A DNA stretch of 64,000 nt, taken from positions 620,001 to 684,000 of the forward strand of contig NZ_CP012808.1 in the NCBI RefSeq assembly GCF_001307195.1, written 5' to 3'. Each line of letters opens with the position of its first letter. Position 1 is the stretch's first letter. Source of the stretch: Acinetobacter equi (GTDB lineage Bacteria; Pseudomonadota; Gammaproteobacteria; Pseudomonadales; Moraxellaceae). The notes beneath the pieces are model-generated. The model was not told where the DNA came from, did no database searches, and saw nothing but the letters and a program-made list of their open reading frames with translations. The position numbers were made by a program, and so were the translations under genes. Positions 21,849 to 31,138 of this stretch are shown piece after piece.

Positions 21849-22469
21849 GTGGCATTAAATGTCGGACCAGATTTTAAACAGCGCTGGTTAGAAGCACCTG
21901 AAGCTGTACGTCAGGCATATCTTGATGATCTGCAACGTATCTGTGAAGTTCTTAAACCTGAAACTGCTCTAGATACATGGATTGAATATGATCTAGCACA
22001 ACAACAAAAATCTTTAGAAACAATTGATACTGCTTATGCTGAACTTAAAGCACGATTAATTGAAGAAGCTAAAATTCGTCGTCAACAAGCATTAGAAAAA
22101 AAGCTTGCTGAAAAACGTGCTGAAGAAGAAGCTTATGCTCAACAATTACTTATTGATGAAGAGCAAAAAAGAATAGTAGAAACAGAAAAGCTTTCGAAAT
22201 TAAAAGATAATGTAGATCTTGAAATTCGTCGTTATGCTTCACGTTATTCAAAAAACCCAGATAGCTTAGGATATTTCTTAACACATCATTTAAACCTTTC
22301 CGAACATGATGCTGTCGAACAAATTGATAGTCTTAAAATTCGTCTTGAATTAGAGGCCGATACCTTAATTGAACAAACTGTTCAGGCTTTTAGAGCAAAA
22401 CTACATGCTGCAGCGCAAGACGAGATTGCATATCTTCTAGAAAACTCAAAAATAAAAAAAGATAATTAA
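21849..22469 (+). CDS. Conserved coiled-coil protein after holC, function unknown
   Basis: A soluble protein of 206 residues starting at GTG behind a strong AAAGGAG ribosome site. Residues 50-130 are rich in Glu, Lys, Ala and Gln with heptad-like spacing, for example EKKLAEKRAEEEAYAQQ, and predict a long coiled coil. There is no signal peptide or membrane helix. It sits 24 bp after holC and before a terminator, so it is probably cotranscribed with pepA-holC. I do not recognise a catalytic family; a replication- or protease-linked role would be a guess. Confidence 0.8.
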   Translation: MALNVGPDFKQRWLEAPEAVRQAYLDDLQRICEVLKPETALDTWIEYDLAQQQKSLETIDTAYAELKARLIEEAKIRRQQALEKKLAEKRAEEEAYAQQLLIDEEQKRIVETEKLSKLKDNVDLEIRRYASRYSKNPDSLGYFLTHHLNLSEHDAVEQIDSLKIRLELEADTLIEQTVQAFRAKLHAAAQDEIAYLLENSKIKKDN

Positions 22470-22493
22470 ATCATCTTCATTTTAAAACCTACA

Positions 22494-22517
22494 AAAGAGC
22501 CCTTATGGGCTTTTTTG
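22494..22517 (+). terminator. Terminator after the pepA-holC unit
   Basis: AGCCC-TTAT-GGGCT stem followed by TTTTTTG. It lies between the plus-strand coiled-coil gene and the convergent dedA-like gene. Confidence 0.75.
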
Positions 22518-22540
22518 TTTTATGATTCTTAGGTTAGCAT

Positions 22541-23086
22541 TTAAAACACATCAACAACAGCAGATAAAGTATGCCCTACTCCATAGCCAATCGCTAAAAG
22601 AAGTCCAATCCAAATAAATCCACCAAGCACATTATAAATAGAAAAACTTATAATATTCATTTTTGCTGACCCCGCTGCAAAAGGTGCAAATGAACGAACA
22701 AAAGGAACAAAACGAGCAACTAAAATTGTTTTCCCACCATGTTTGGTAAAATAGTTATTGGTTTTTACCAAATATTCAGGTTTAAAATAACGTGTATGCT
22801 TATTAAAGTACTTAATCCCTAAATAACTGCCTGTATAGTAATTTACGGTATATCCTAAAATACTTGCTACAATTAAAGTAACGCCCATATAGTGCAAATG
22901 AATCACGTCTGTCGTTGAACATAAAGCACCAATAGCAATCAGTAAGCTATCTCCTGGCAAGAAAAACATAAATACAGAGCCAGTTTCTGCGAAAATTACT
23001 AAAAATAGAATGGCATAAATCCAAACTCCGTAATTGGCTAGCAATACTGGTAACCACTGTTCTAAATTTAGTAAAAAATCAAACAT
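22541..23086 (-). CDS. DedA-family inner membrane protein
   Basis: A membrane protein of 181 residues of the DedA/SNARE-associated family, which includes undecaprenyl-phosphate and phospholipid flippases that support envelope homeostasis. Diagnostic stretches are FAETGSVFMFFLPGDSLL near the N-terminus and the motif RFVPFVRSFAPFAAG with conserved arginines. It is a little shorter than typical E. coli paralogues (about 200-220). Convergent with the holC unit; the upstream neighbour is ribE, 96 bp away. The exact lipid substrate cannot be read from the sequence. Confidence 0.88.
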   Translation of the reverse strand: MFDFLLNLEQWLPVLLANYGVWIYAILFLVIFAETGSVFMFFLPGDSLLIAIGALCSTTDVIHLHYMGVTLIVASILGYTVNYYTGSYLGIKYFNKHTRYFKPEYLVKTNNYFTKHGGKTILVARFVPFVRSFAPFAAGSAKMNIISFSIYNVLGGFIWIGLLLAIGYGVGHTLSAVVDVF

Positions 23087-23182
23087 ACTTTTTTGTCCAA
23101 AATCTTAATTTTTTTCTCTTATGATCTTTGATGATGAATCAAATGATTTTAATCATTAAACTCTGATTCAAGTCCACATCAT

Positions 23183-23845
23183 TCATTTTAAAAAACCATT
23201 CTCTGCGAGAAAACTTAGACTAATATCTGTTTTTTCAGATTTTACTTCAGCTGCCTTATCACCCAATAATAACCGTTCAATATAGCGTGCTAAAACATCA
23301 ACTTCTAAATTGACTTTAGAACCTACTTGCCACGTTCCAATATTAGTACGTTCAGCAGTATGTGGAATTAAGTTGAGACTTAAAATATGACCACGTAAAT
23401 GATTAATCGTCAAACTAATACCATCGACAGTAATAGAACCTTTTTCAGCCAAATATTTTGCAATTTCAACAGGCGCTGTGACTTCAAAATATAATGATCG
23501 AGCATCTTTACGTACAAGTGTAATTTCACCTATAGCGTCTACATGTCCACTGACAATATGTCCACCAAATCTTGTTGTTGGCAACATCGCTTTTTCGACA
23601 TTTACAGGCTGCCCGACTTTCCATTGACCTAAAGTCGTTCGATTTAAACTTTCGCGGGAAACATCTGCTGTATACCATTTGTCACCCCATTCAATAACGG
23701 TTAAACAAATGCCATTAGTAGCAATAGAATCACCTAGGTGAACATCAGACATATCTAAATCTGTTTGAATACGTAAACGAATATCTCCGCCTACACTTTG
23801 TAAACTTTCTACTTTACCTAGACTTTCAATAATGCCTGTAAACAT
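23183..23845 (-). CDS. ribE: Riboflavin synthase, alpha subunit
   Basis: Enzyme of 220 residues that dismutates 6,7-dimethyl-8-ribityllumazine to riboflavin. Two lumazine-binding repeats are visible: the N-terminal half begins with MFTGIIESLG and has TNGICLTV, and the second contains GSITVDGISLTI. Length is typical. A terminator and about 350 bp of non-coding DNA separate it from the methyltransferase-ribD unit, so it has its own promoter. No FMN riboswitch consensus was found upstream. Confidence 0.94.
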   Translation of the reverse strand: MFTGIIESLGKVESLQSVGGDIRLRIQTDLDMSDVHLGDSIATNGICLTVIEWGDKWYTADVSRESLNRTTLGQWKVGQPVNVEKAMLPTTRFGGHIVSGHVDAIGEITLVRKDARSLYFEVTAPVEIAKYLAEKGSITVDGISLTINHLRGHILSLNLIPHTAERTNIGTWQVGSKVNLEVDVLARYIERLLLGDKAAEVKSEKTDISLSFLAENGFLK

Positions 23846-24190
23846 TTTTCACTCACATGTACTTCAATGACAATAAATAGTTCGTCGACATTGAATATTT
23901 TTCAGTGTTGTACTTTGTACAATTTCGCATGAAATTTCATCTTTTTTAGATGATTTACCCCAAAAATCACCCTAAGACTACCATAATTTTTCAGTTATCT
24001 TACAATTCTTGCTGTAAAGAAGTTTGATTTTTAATCACTACAATTAAACTCAAGTTAAGATATTTTTCATCTATTTTTGCTTAAAACCTATTAAATAACC
24101 GTAATAAAAATTAATTTAAACCCATTTTTAAATCTAATTTATCATCTATTAATAATGTAAAAAATTTATCTTCTTCTATCCTAAGAAAAT
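23846..24190. other. AT-rich intergenic region upstream of ribE
   Basis: About 345 bp without a plausible gene. It must hold the ribE promoter. Short inverted repeats are present, TTGTAC-TTT-GTACAA near 23908-23922 and ATGAAATTTCAT near 23929-23940, but I cannot assign a regulator. The FMN riboswitch core (AGGGCAGGG-type) is absent. Confidence 0.5.
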
Positions 24191-24217
24191 AAAAAGGCAC
24201 TTCCAAAAAAGTGCCTC
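24190..24217 (-). terminator. Terminator after the adenine methyltransferase gene
   Basis: Stem AGGCACTT/AAGTGCCT with a short loop. Read on the minus strand it ends in a T run, 33 bp after the methyltransferase stop. Confidence 0.85.
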
Positions 24218-24248
24218 TGAGATTATTTATTCATCTTTTATCAAAATT

Positions 24249-25541
24249 TTACCAAAGTGCTAGTTGAGTACTTACACCGCTAGTATCTACACCACCTAAT
24301 TCAGCAAAATGATGAAGCTGACTTAATAGCTGACGAATTGGTGGTCCTGATTTGGCATGTGTATCTGTAATTACAATAAATTCTAGCACACGAGCTCTTT
24401 CAGATTGTCGTTGTTTACTCACACGATAACGTGGTACATCTTGTGTCAACAAAGTCACACGACCACGTTTTAAATTTGCTTGTAACAAATCAGTCGCACT
24501 GATATTTCCATCAGTAGAATAACTCGTCAAGATAAAACGAGCATTGATTGTTTCAAGTAGTTTTTCATACGCTTCTTTAGCATGCTTAGAAGAGTTATAG
24601 GGACTTGGGCGTTCTTTACGCCAAGCACGATCAATTCCACTTTTGAAACCTTTGGTATCTGGCGTTGGTAAATCAACTTGATCCCATAAAGTTAAAGCAT
24701 TTAGTACATGATAATTACTACTATAAGCATGTTGATTATACGGTGGATCTAAATAAGCTACATCAACCTCAAAGCTACTCATTTGATTTGCTAAGTGCTG
24801 TGCATCTACACACCACATTTCAGCAGCTGGTCGCTTTGGATCACCAATTTCACAAAAACGACTTGGAGTTAACCAAAGTAAAGACTCAATACGTTCCAAT
24901 GCTGTTTGTGTTTTTCCACCCCATCCGTGATGGAAGCTTTTAAATACACCACTGGTATTACTCACAAAACTTGCTGAATAAAGTAATGGTGCAAGTAATG
25001 CACTCATTTCTACATCATCAATTGCACCTTGTGCCTGCCACGTTGCAATTTGTTGGCGAATGGAATCAATACGCATACCATTTCGACGTTTAAAGAATAA
25101 ACGATCACGTGCTGGATCATAAATTTCATCATTACGTGGACATAAATTATGTGTCACCCACCCCTTAACTTCAGGTAACCGATTTAAATAATCAATAGCT
25201 TTTTGATATCCACCTAACTCTTTAAATGCTGGAGCATCTGTACAAGACAATATTGCGCTATTTAGTGCGTGACTATAAGGTTCCCAATCATTAGCAATAA
25301 CCCGATAACCATTTTGACGTGCTAAACGAGAAACCACACCTGAACCTGCAAAAAAGTCTGCAAAAATAGGGGCACGACCATCCTGTCGATTTAAAGTTCC
25401 AGTATTCTCTAGAGCTTCTAAGATTAAATGTAATAAACGGCGCTTATTCCCTAAATATGGAACTAATTGATGGAATAAGTATTCGTCTGTCGTACGTGCT
25501 GCATGACGACGTTTGTGATAAACCGTAGACTCTGAATTCAT
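24249..25541 (-). CDS. aamA: Orphan adenine-N6 DNA methyltransferase (D12/Dam class)
   Basis: A DNA methyltransferase of 430 residues. Motif order is that of the Dam-like alpha class: motif X in VPYLGNKRR (about 27-35), SAM-binding motif I FADFFAGSG (60-68), and catalytic motif IV DPPY (265-268). No endonuclease gene is adjacent, so it is an orphan. Its ATG overlaps the ribD stop by 4 bp, placing it inside the nrdR-ribD transcript. The gene in this position in A. baumannii has been described, as I recall, as AamA, methylating GAATTC and linked to surface motility; the symbol rests on context and family. Its own start codon lies inside a GAATTC site. Confidence 0.85.
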   Translation of the reverse strand: MNSESTVYHKRRHAARTTDEYLFHQLVPYLGNKRRLLHLILEALENTGTLNRQDGRAPIFADFFAGSGVVSRLARQNGYRVIANDWEPYSHALNSAILSCTDAPAFKELGGYQKAIDYLNRLPEVKGWVTHNLCPRNDEIYDPARDRLFFKRRNGMRIDSIRQQIATWQAQGAIDDVEMSALLAPLLYSASFVSNTSGVFKSFHHGWGGKTQTALERIESLLWLTPSRFCEIGDPKRPAAEMWCVDAQHLANQMSSFEVDVAYLDPPYNQHAYSSNYHVLNALTLWDQVDLPTPDTKGFKSGIDRAWRKERPSPYNSSKHAKEAYEKLLETINARFILTSYSTDGNISATDLLQANLKRGRVTLLTQDVPRYRVSKQRQSERARVLEFIVITDTHAKSGPPIRQLLSQLHHFAELGGVDTSGVSTQLALW

Positions 25542-26641
25542 ACTGTCTCTTGAGAAGGTTTTAACCTTAAACGCACATCTTCACCCAATTGATTGACCTC
25601 GATGAGCTTAAAACGGAGTTGCTCTGTCATACGATTAAAATTCGCATTAAACATTGCACGTGCTAACTGACCTAAAAAAGTTGGAGCAACATAACTAATG
25701 ACTTCATCCACTAAATTTTCTTGTAGAAAAGCAGTTGATAAGGTTGCACCCGCTTCAATCATTACATCATAAATTTGATGTTCTTGAACCAGATAAGCCA
25801 ACAGATTGGTTAAAGATTGAATAGAAATTTGCACCACGCCAAGTGTTTCTAGCTCAGGGCGATAAGGTCCCATTACCATAACAGTATTTGGATGCTGTAA
25901 AATTTTAGCATTTAGTGGTAGACGCCCCTGTCGATCTAAAATAATTCTTTTAGGTTGAACAATATGAGAAATATCGTCTATATCTTTCAAATGACGTACA
26001 TTTAATTCACAATCATCTGCTAAAACAGTTTCTATTCCCGTAATCACAGCCCCAGAAATTGCACGCCAGTGCTGAACATCTTGTCGAGCTTCTGCACCAG
26101 TAATCCACTTTGACTCACCTGATGCCATTGCTGTACGTCCATCTAAACTTGATGCAATTTTTAAGCGAACATAAGGCATTTGAGTTGCCATTGCTTTTAA
26201 AAAGCCTTCATTCAAAGTATGAGCTAAAGTCTCGCAACAGCCAACTTCAACATCTATACCTGCATCACGTAAAATTTGTACGCCTTTACCAGCAACCAAA
26301 GGATTCGGATCAGAACACGCCACAATGACTTTTTTTAATCCTGCTTCCACTAATCCTTTGGCACAGGGTGGTGTTCTACCATAATGTGCACAAGGTTCTA
26401 ATGTGACATAAGCCGTTGCACCTTGAGCGAATTCACCCGCTTGACGCATTGCAAAAACCTCAGCGTGAGGTTGACCTGCTTGAGGATGATATCCCTCGCC
26501 AACCACCTGCCCATCTTTCACAATTACACATCCTACATTTGGGTTAGGCTTTGTCGAATATTGTCCAAGCCGAGCCAAATTGATTGCTCGCTGCATCCAC
26601 ATCTTATCTTGATGAGGAAAATCTTGAATTAACTCAGACAT
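25538..26641 (-). CDS. ribD: Bifunctional riboflavin deaminase/reductase RibD
   Basis: Cytosolic enzyme of 367 residues performing the second and third steps from GTP to riboflavin. The N-terminal zinc deaminase has HAE (59-61) and the cysteines in PCAHYGRTPPC (84 and 93). The C-terminal DHFR-like reductase begins near residue 150 (RLKIASSLDGRTA). The start is given at ATG 26641 (MSELIQ); a TTG at 26647 has the better-spaced AAGAG ribosome site and would add two residues. It follows nrdR by about 28 bp and overlaps the methyltransferase by 4 bp. Confidence 0.94.
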   Translation of the reverse strand: MSELIQDFPHQDKMWMQRAINLARLGQYSTKPNPNVGCVIVKDGQVVGEGYHPQAGQPHAEVFAMRQAGEFAQGATAYVTLEPCAHYGRTPPCAKGLVEAGLKKVIVACSDPNPLVAGKGVQILRDAGIDVEVGCCETLAHTLNEGFLKAMATQMPYVRLKIASSLDGRTAMASGESKWITGAEARQDVQHWRAISGAVITGIETVLADDCELNVRHLKDIDDISHIVQPKRIILDRQGRLPLNAKILQHPNTVMVMGPYRPELETLGVVQISIQSLTNLLAYLVQEHQIYDVMIEAGATLSTAFLQENLVDEVISYVAPTFLGQLARAMFNANFNRMTEQLRFKLIEVNQLGEDVRLRLKPSQETV

Positions 26642-26669
26642 GTGCAATGAAATCTCTTACTTTTAACAC

Positions 26670-27128
26670 TTATTGATCACGTTGTTGCATTTGTTCAATT
26701 TGTCGACGAAATGCTTCTACATCTTGGAAATCTTGATAAACAGAAGCAAAACGAACATATGCAACATGATCTAAACTAAATAAACTTTGCATTACAATTT
26801 CGCCAATAGTTCGAGATTTCACATCTCTTTCACCTAAGCGACGTATTTGTAAGTGGATATCACTCAAAACTGTTTCGATCTGTTCTTGTGTCACAGGACG
26901 CTTTTGCAATGCATGAAGCAATGAACGACGTAATTTTGCTTCATCAAATGGTTCATTTTTGCCATCTGATTTCGTAACACGAGGCATCACGACTTCATAA
27001 GTTTCAAATGTTGTAAATCGTTCACCACAACTAATACATTCTCGACGTCGACGAATTTGGCAACCTTCAGCCGCCAAACGCGAATCAATAACTTTACTAT
27101 CTGCGGCGTTGCAAAAAGGACAATGCAT
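26670..27128 (-). CDS. nrdR: Transcriptional repressor NrdR
   Basis: A protein of 152 residues that represses ribonucleotide reductase genes in response to ATP/dATP. A zinc ribbon (C3, C6, C31, C34: MHCPFC and CISC) is followed by an ATP-cone domain (about 49-139) starting with PRVTKSDG. The start is set at ATG 27128 because NrdR proteins begin MHCPFC; a longer reading adds six unsupported residues. First gene of the nrdR-ribD-methyltransferase unit, the widespread nrdR-ribD pairing. Confidence 0.95.
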   Translation of the reverse strand: MHCPFCNAADSKVIDSRLAAEGCQIRRRRECISCGERFTTFETYEVVMPRVTKSDGKNEPFDEAKLRRSLLHALQKRPVTQEQIETVLSDIHLQIRRLGERDVKSRTIGEIVMQSLFSLDHVAYVRFASVYQDFQDVEAFRRQIEQMQQRDQ

Positions 27129-27209
27129 AGCGCTTTTATTGAACAAATCCTGATGATGTCTGAGTGTATCAAAAAATCTAAGATTTGTAGAGTCTTCTTC
27201 TACATATAG

Positions 27210-27239
27210 AAAAAAAACAGCCTATTTAGGCTGTTTTCC
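27210..27239 (-). terminator. Terminator after amtB
   Basis: Stem ACAGCCT/AGGCTGT with flanking A and T tracts. On the minus strand it follows the amtB stop by about 30 bp and ends in TTTTTTT. Confidence 0.85.
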
Positions 27240-27268
27240 ACAATATATTGATTATTTGATTTTTAAAC

Positions 27269-28660
27269 TTATTCAATTCGTTCGCCATGTTGACTTAAAT
27301 CTAGACCCATGCGTTCATCATCTGATTCAACACGAATACCAATCACTAAATCAATCACTTTAAGAATAATAAAAGTCAATATAGCTGAGTATGCAATTGT
27401 TGCTAACACACCTTCAACTTGAATCCATAATTGAGTCAATACATTTGTCGGTGCATTTTCACCCATAATAAATTCACTTGCAAAGAATGCTGTAAGGATT
27501 GCCCCAACAATACCACCTACACCATGCAGACCAAATGCATCTAATGAATCATCTGCTTTTAATGCACGTTTAAGTGCTGTAATACCCCAGAAACAGACCA
27601 CACCACCAATAAGCCCCATAATTAAAGCGCCACTTACAGTAACGAAACCAGCTGCTGGTGTAATCACCACTAAACCTGCAACTGCACCAGATGCACCACC
27701 TAATACAGATGCTTTACCACGTACAATCTTTTCAACAACTAACCAAGAAATTGCTGCTGCTGCTGCTGCAACTTGTGTAACGACTAATGCATAACCTGCT
27801 GAACCATTTGCACCAAGTGCAGAACCACCGTTAAAGCCAAACCAACCTACCCAAATTAAGCTTGCGCCAATAACAGTTAATGTCAGATTATGTGGAGCCA
27901 TAGATTCACGCCCCAAGCCCATACGTTTACCTAACATGTATGCTGCAACTAAACCTGCTACCCCTGAGTTAATATGAACAACTGTACCACCAGCAAAATC
28001 AAGTGCACCATCATTACCTAACCAACCACCGCCCCATACCCAGTGTGTAATTGGAGCATATACAACAATAACCCAAATCGTAATAAAGGCAATGAATGCA
28101 CTAAACTTCATACGTTCAGCAATAGAACCACTAATGATGGCAACAGTAATAATGGCAAATGTCATTTGGAAAATAACAAATAAGATTTCAGGAATTGTGC
28201 CACTAAGTGCATCTGTTGTTATTCCTGCCAACATAATTTTATCTAAACCACCAACAAAGGCATTACCCTCTGAGAATGCTAAAGTATAACCAATTACAAC
28301 CCAAACAATACTCACAACGGCTGCTGCAACAAAGCTATGTGCCATTGTGCTTAGTACGTTTTTCTTACGTACCATACCGCCATAGAATAAAGCTAAACCA
28401 GGAATAGTCATTAAAAGGACAAGTGCTGTTGATACTAAAATCCATGCCGTATCACCAGTATCTAATTTTTCTTCTGCTTGAACTGCTGCTGTTGGTTCTT
28501 TTTCTGTTTCAACTTCAGGTGTTACAGCCTCTATTGGCGCTGCATTTACTTCTACAATAGTTACTTCTTCTGAAACTGGAACTGATCCTTCTTCAGCTAA
28601 AGCAACAGAACTGCCAAAAAGTGCGCCTGATAAACTCAGCGCAAGTAGTATTTTTCTCAT
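27269..28660 (-). CDS. amtB: Ammonium transporter AmtB
   Basis: Inner-membrane channel for ammonium, 463 residues. A cleavable-looking N-terminal signal peptide (about 1-22) precedes an acidic, low-complexity stretch of about 45 residues. Eleven membrane helices follow, with hallmark stretches ALFYGGMVRKKN, the D-H pore region DFAGGTVVHINSG and the late FGLHGVGGIVGA. The GlnK-binding C-terminus ends in GLDLSQHGERIE. Linked 62 bp downstream of glnK, the classic glnK-amtB pair. Confidence 0.95.
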   Translation of the reverse strand: MRKILLALSLSGALFGSSVALAEEGSVPVSEEVTIVEVNAAPIEAVTPEVETEKEPTAAVQAEEKLDTGDTAWILVSTALVLLMTIPGLALFYGGMVRKKNVLSTMAHSFVAAAVVSIVWVVIGYTLAFSEGNAFVGGLDKIMLAGITTDALSGTIPEILFVIFQMTFAIITVAIISGSIAERMKFSAFIAFITIWVIVVYAPITHWVWGGGWLGNDGALDFAGGTVVHINSGVAGLVAAYMLGKRMGLGRESMAPHNLTLTVIGASLIWVGWFGFNGGSALGANGSAGYALVVTQVAAAAAAISWLVVEKIVRGKASVLGGASGAVAGLVVITPAAGFVTVSGALIMGLIGGVVCFWGITALKRALKADDSLDAFGLHGVGGIVGAILTAFFASEFIMGENAPTNVLTQLWIQVEGVLATIAYSAILTFIILKVIDLVIGIRVESDDERMGLDLSQHGERIE

Positions 28661-28722
28661 GCGTATCCCCCGACCTAGTTTTTTGAGTTATTTGCTACTC
28701 AGCAAACTTCATGCCAAACTAA

Positions 28723-29097
<375 letters not shown>

Positions 29098-29100
29098 TTA

Positions 29101-29119
29101 TGTTCAAATTTCATGCCAA
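29101..29119 (-). promoter_or_regulatory. Possible sigma-54 promoter of glnK-amtB
   Basis: Minus strand TTGGCATGAAATTTGAAC has the -24 GG and correct 10-bp spacing, but GA in place of the -12 GC. It would place the transcript start near 29092. glnK-amtB is commonly NtrC/RpoN dependent, but no clear NtrC site is seen, so this is tentative. Confidence 0.3.
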
Positions 29120-29323
29120 TTTTTTAAAGTCGGGGGAAATTAAAAAAAAGCATAAGCAATTTTTGTACTTCTATTTTATACATTTAATTCCACTTAAAGT
29201 GTATGAAATAGGCTTTTTTAAAAGAATAATAACGATTTTAATCATCATATAATCCTATATTAATTGGAAAATGTTATAATTAAATCTATAGATAGAGCCT
29301 TCTATTCATTCTAGAGATTCCTT

Positions 29324-29551
29324 ATGTTAGAAACATTATTACAAGCAATTCTTGAACAAGTAGATCAACCTAAAAAAGATCTCGAACACAATTTACGAGC
29401 ATTGCTCAATGAAGCAATTACAAAAATTGATTTAGTTTCTAAAGAAGAAATTGAACGCCAACGTACTCAACTTAACCAAGCAAATTTACGCTTAAATGAA
29501 CTACTTAAAACAGTTGAGGCATTAGAGATACAATTAACGAACAAAAAATAA
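29324..29551 (+). CDS. ubiK: Ubiquinone biosynthesis accessory factor UbiK
   Basis: A small protein of 75 residues of the YqiC/BMFP family that helps assemble the aerobic ubiquinone synthesis complex. It is helical, with an amphipathic N-terminus (LETLLQAILEQV) and a C-terminal trimeric coiled coil (SKEEIERQRTQLNQANLRL). It lies 68 bp upstream of comM, a frequent neighbour, and diverges from glnK. Confidence 0.85.
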   Translation: MLETLLQAILEQVDQPKKDLEHNLRALLNEAITKIDLVSKEEIERQRTQLNQANLRLNELLKTVEALEIQLTNKK

Positions 29552-29619
29552 GCACAATATTTGTGCAAAAATAAGAATTTGAAAAAATAAAAAATGCACC
29601 AAATCGGAACAATAATAAA

Positions 29620-31104
29620 ATGTCTTTTTCAAAAGTTTATACGCGTGGACTATTAGGAATCCACGCCCCTTCTATTGAAGTAGAAGTCCATATTAGCCAA
29701 GGCTTACCGTCATTGACTATTGTTGGTTTACCTGAGGCAGCTGTTCGGGAAAGTAAAGACCGTGTTCGCTCTGCAATTATCAATAGTGGTTTTCAATTTC
29801 CAACTAAGCGCCTCACAATTAATTTAGCACCAGCGGACTTACCGAAAGATGGATCAAGACTTGATCTTGCAATAGCCTTAGGAATTTTAATTGCATCAGG
29901 ACAGCTACCAGAACAGACTGCTCAAGATATTGAATTTGTAGGTGAACTTGCTTTAGATGGACAACTTCGCCAAATTACAGGTATTTTAAGTATTGCTATT
30001 GCCTGTCAAAAGGCAAATCGTCTTTTAATTCTGCCCCATACAAATGCAGATGAAGCCGCACAATTGCCAAATTTTCAAATCATTGCTGCCCAAAATTTAA
30101 AAGAAGTATGTCAACATTTAGATCAAAGTCATCCTCTAGATCCGTATATCGTAAATAAAGAAAGAGTTAGTAAAAAAATTCAACTCGATTTAGAAGATGT
30201 TAAAGGACAATTACGCCCACGACGTGCTTTAGAAATTGCAGCAGCTGGCGGACATTCCATTTTATTTCGTGGTCCTCCTGGTACAGGAAAAACTTTGTTG
30301 GCTTCACGTTTGCCCAGTATTTTACCGCCTTTGACTTTAGAGGAAAATTTAGAAGTTGCAAGTATTTATTCTGTCGCAAATACTACACATTATTTTGGTC
30401 AAAGACCTTTCCGTGCACCACATCACACTGCATCAGCAATCGCCTTAGTTGGCGGAGGCTCACACCCAAAACCAGGTGAAATAACGTTAGCTCATTTAGG
30501 TGTACTATTTTTAGATGAATTACCTGAATTTGACCGTAAAGTTTTAGAAGTACTTAGACAACCCTTAGAATCAAAAGAAATTGTGATTTCACGGGCATCT
30601 CGACAAATTACATTTCCTGCAAACTTTCAATTTATTGCAGCGATGAATCCTTGTCCTTGTGGCTATGCTTTTAATCAAGATATACGATGCCAATGCACAG
30701 TAGATGCAATTAAACGTTATCAAAATAGAATTTCTGGTCCATTATTAGACCGTATTGATTTACATATTGATGTTCCGCCTTTACAAGCAAATGAACTTCA
30801 AAATAATGTGCCAATAGAAACATCCGAAATGGTGCGTTTACGTGTAATACAAGCCTATGAAAAACAAATGCAACGTCAAAATATGCTAAACATGGCATTA
30901 AGTGCTAAACAACTCGAAAAATTTGCAACATTAAGCCCACAAGCAGCTAAAATTATTGAAATTGCTCAAGAAAGACTTAATTTATCTGCACGTGCCTATC
31001 ATCGTATACTACGTGTTGCACGTACAATTGCAGATTTAGCTAATTCCGATGAAATTCAAAATCAGCATCTCTCAGAAGCTCTCTCTTATAGAAACCAACA
31101 ATAA
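29620..31104 (+). CDS. comM: ComM/YifB AAA+ helicase
   Basis: Magnesium-chelatase-like AAA+ ATPase of 494 residues. ComM promotes branch migration during natural transformation, relevant because many Acinetobacter are competent. The N-terminal ChlI-like domain (about 20-140) is followed by Walker A GPPGTGKT near residue 219, Walker B LFLDELPEF, and a C-terminal region ending in SEALSYRNQQ. The family normally works as a hexamer in the cytoplasm. Confidence 0.93.
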   Translation: MSFSKVYTRGLLGIHAPSIEVEVHISQGLPSLTIVGLPEAAVRESKDRVRSAIINSGFQFPTKRLTINLAPADLPKDGSRLDLAIALGILIASGQLPEQTAQDIEFVGELALDGQLRQITGILSIAIACQKANRLLILPHTNADEAAQLPNFQIIAAQNLKEVCQHLDQSHPLDPYIVNKERVSKKIQLDLEDVKGQLRPRRALEIAAAGGHSILFRGPPGTGKTLLASRLPSILPPLTLEENLEVASIYSVANTTHYFGQRPFRAPHHTASAIALVGGGSHPKPGEITLAHLGVLFLDELPEFDRKVLEVLRQPLESKEIVISRASRQITFPANFQFIAAMNPCPCGYAFNQDIRCQCTVDAIKRYQNRISGPLLDRIDLHIDVPPLQANELQNNVPIETSEMVRLRVIQAYEKQMQRQNMLNMALSAKQLEKFATLSPQAAKIIEIAQERLNLSARAYHRILRVARTIADLANSDEIQNQHLSEALSYRNQQ

Positions 31105-31106
31105 TA

Positions 31107-31130
31107 AGAGGGTAACTTTCGTTACCCTTA
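31107..31130. terminator. Hairpin between comM and the TorF-type porin gene
   Basis: Stem AGGGTAAC-TTTC-GTTACCCT between convergent genes. T tracts are weak on both sides, so termination efficiency is uncertain. Confidence 0.5.
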
Positions 31131-31138
31131 CTTAAAGT

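Noticed and set aside
23846..24190. An FMN riboswitch upstream of riboflavin synthase
   Set aside because: The conserved RFN core sequences are absent.
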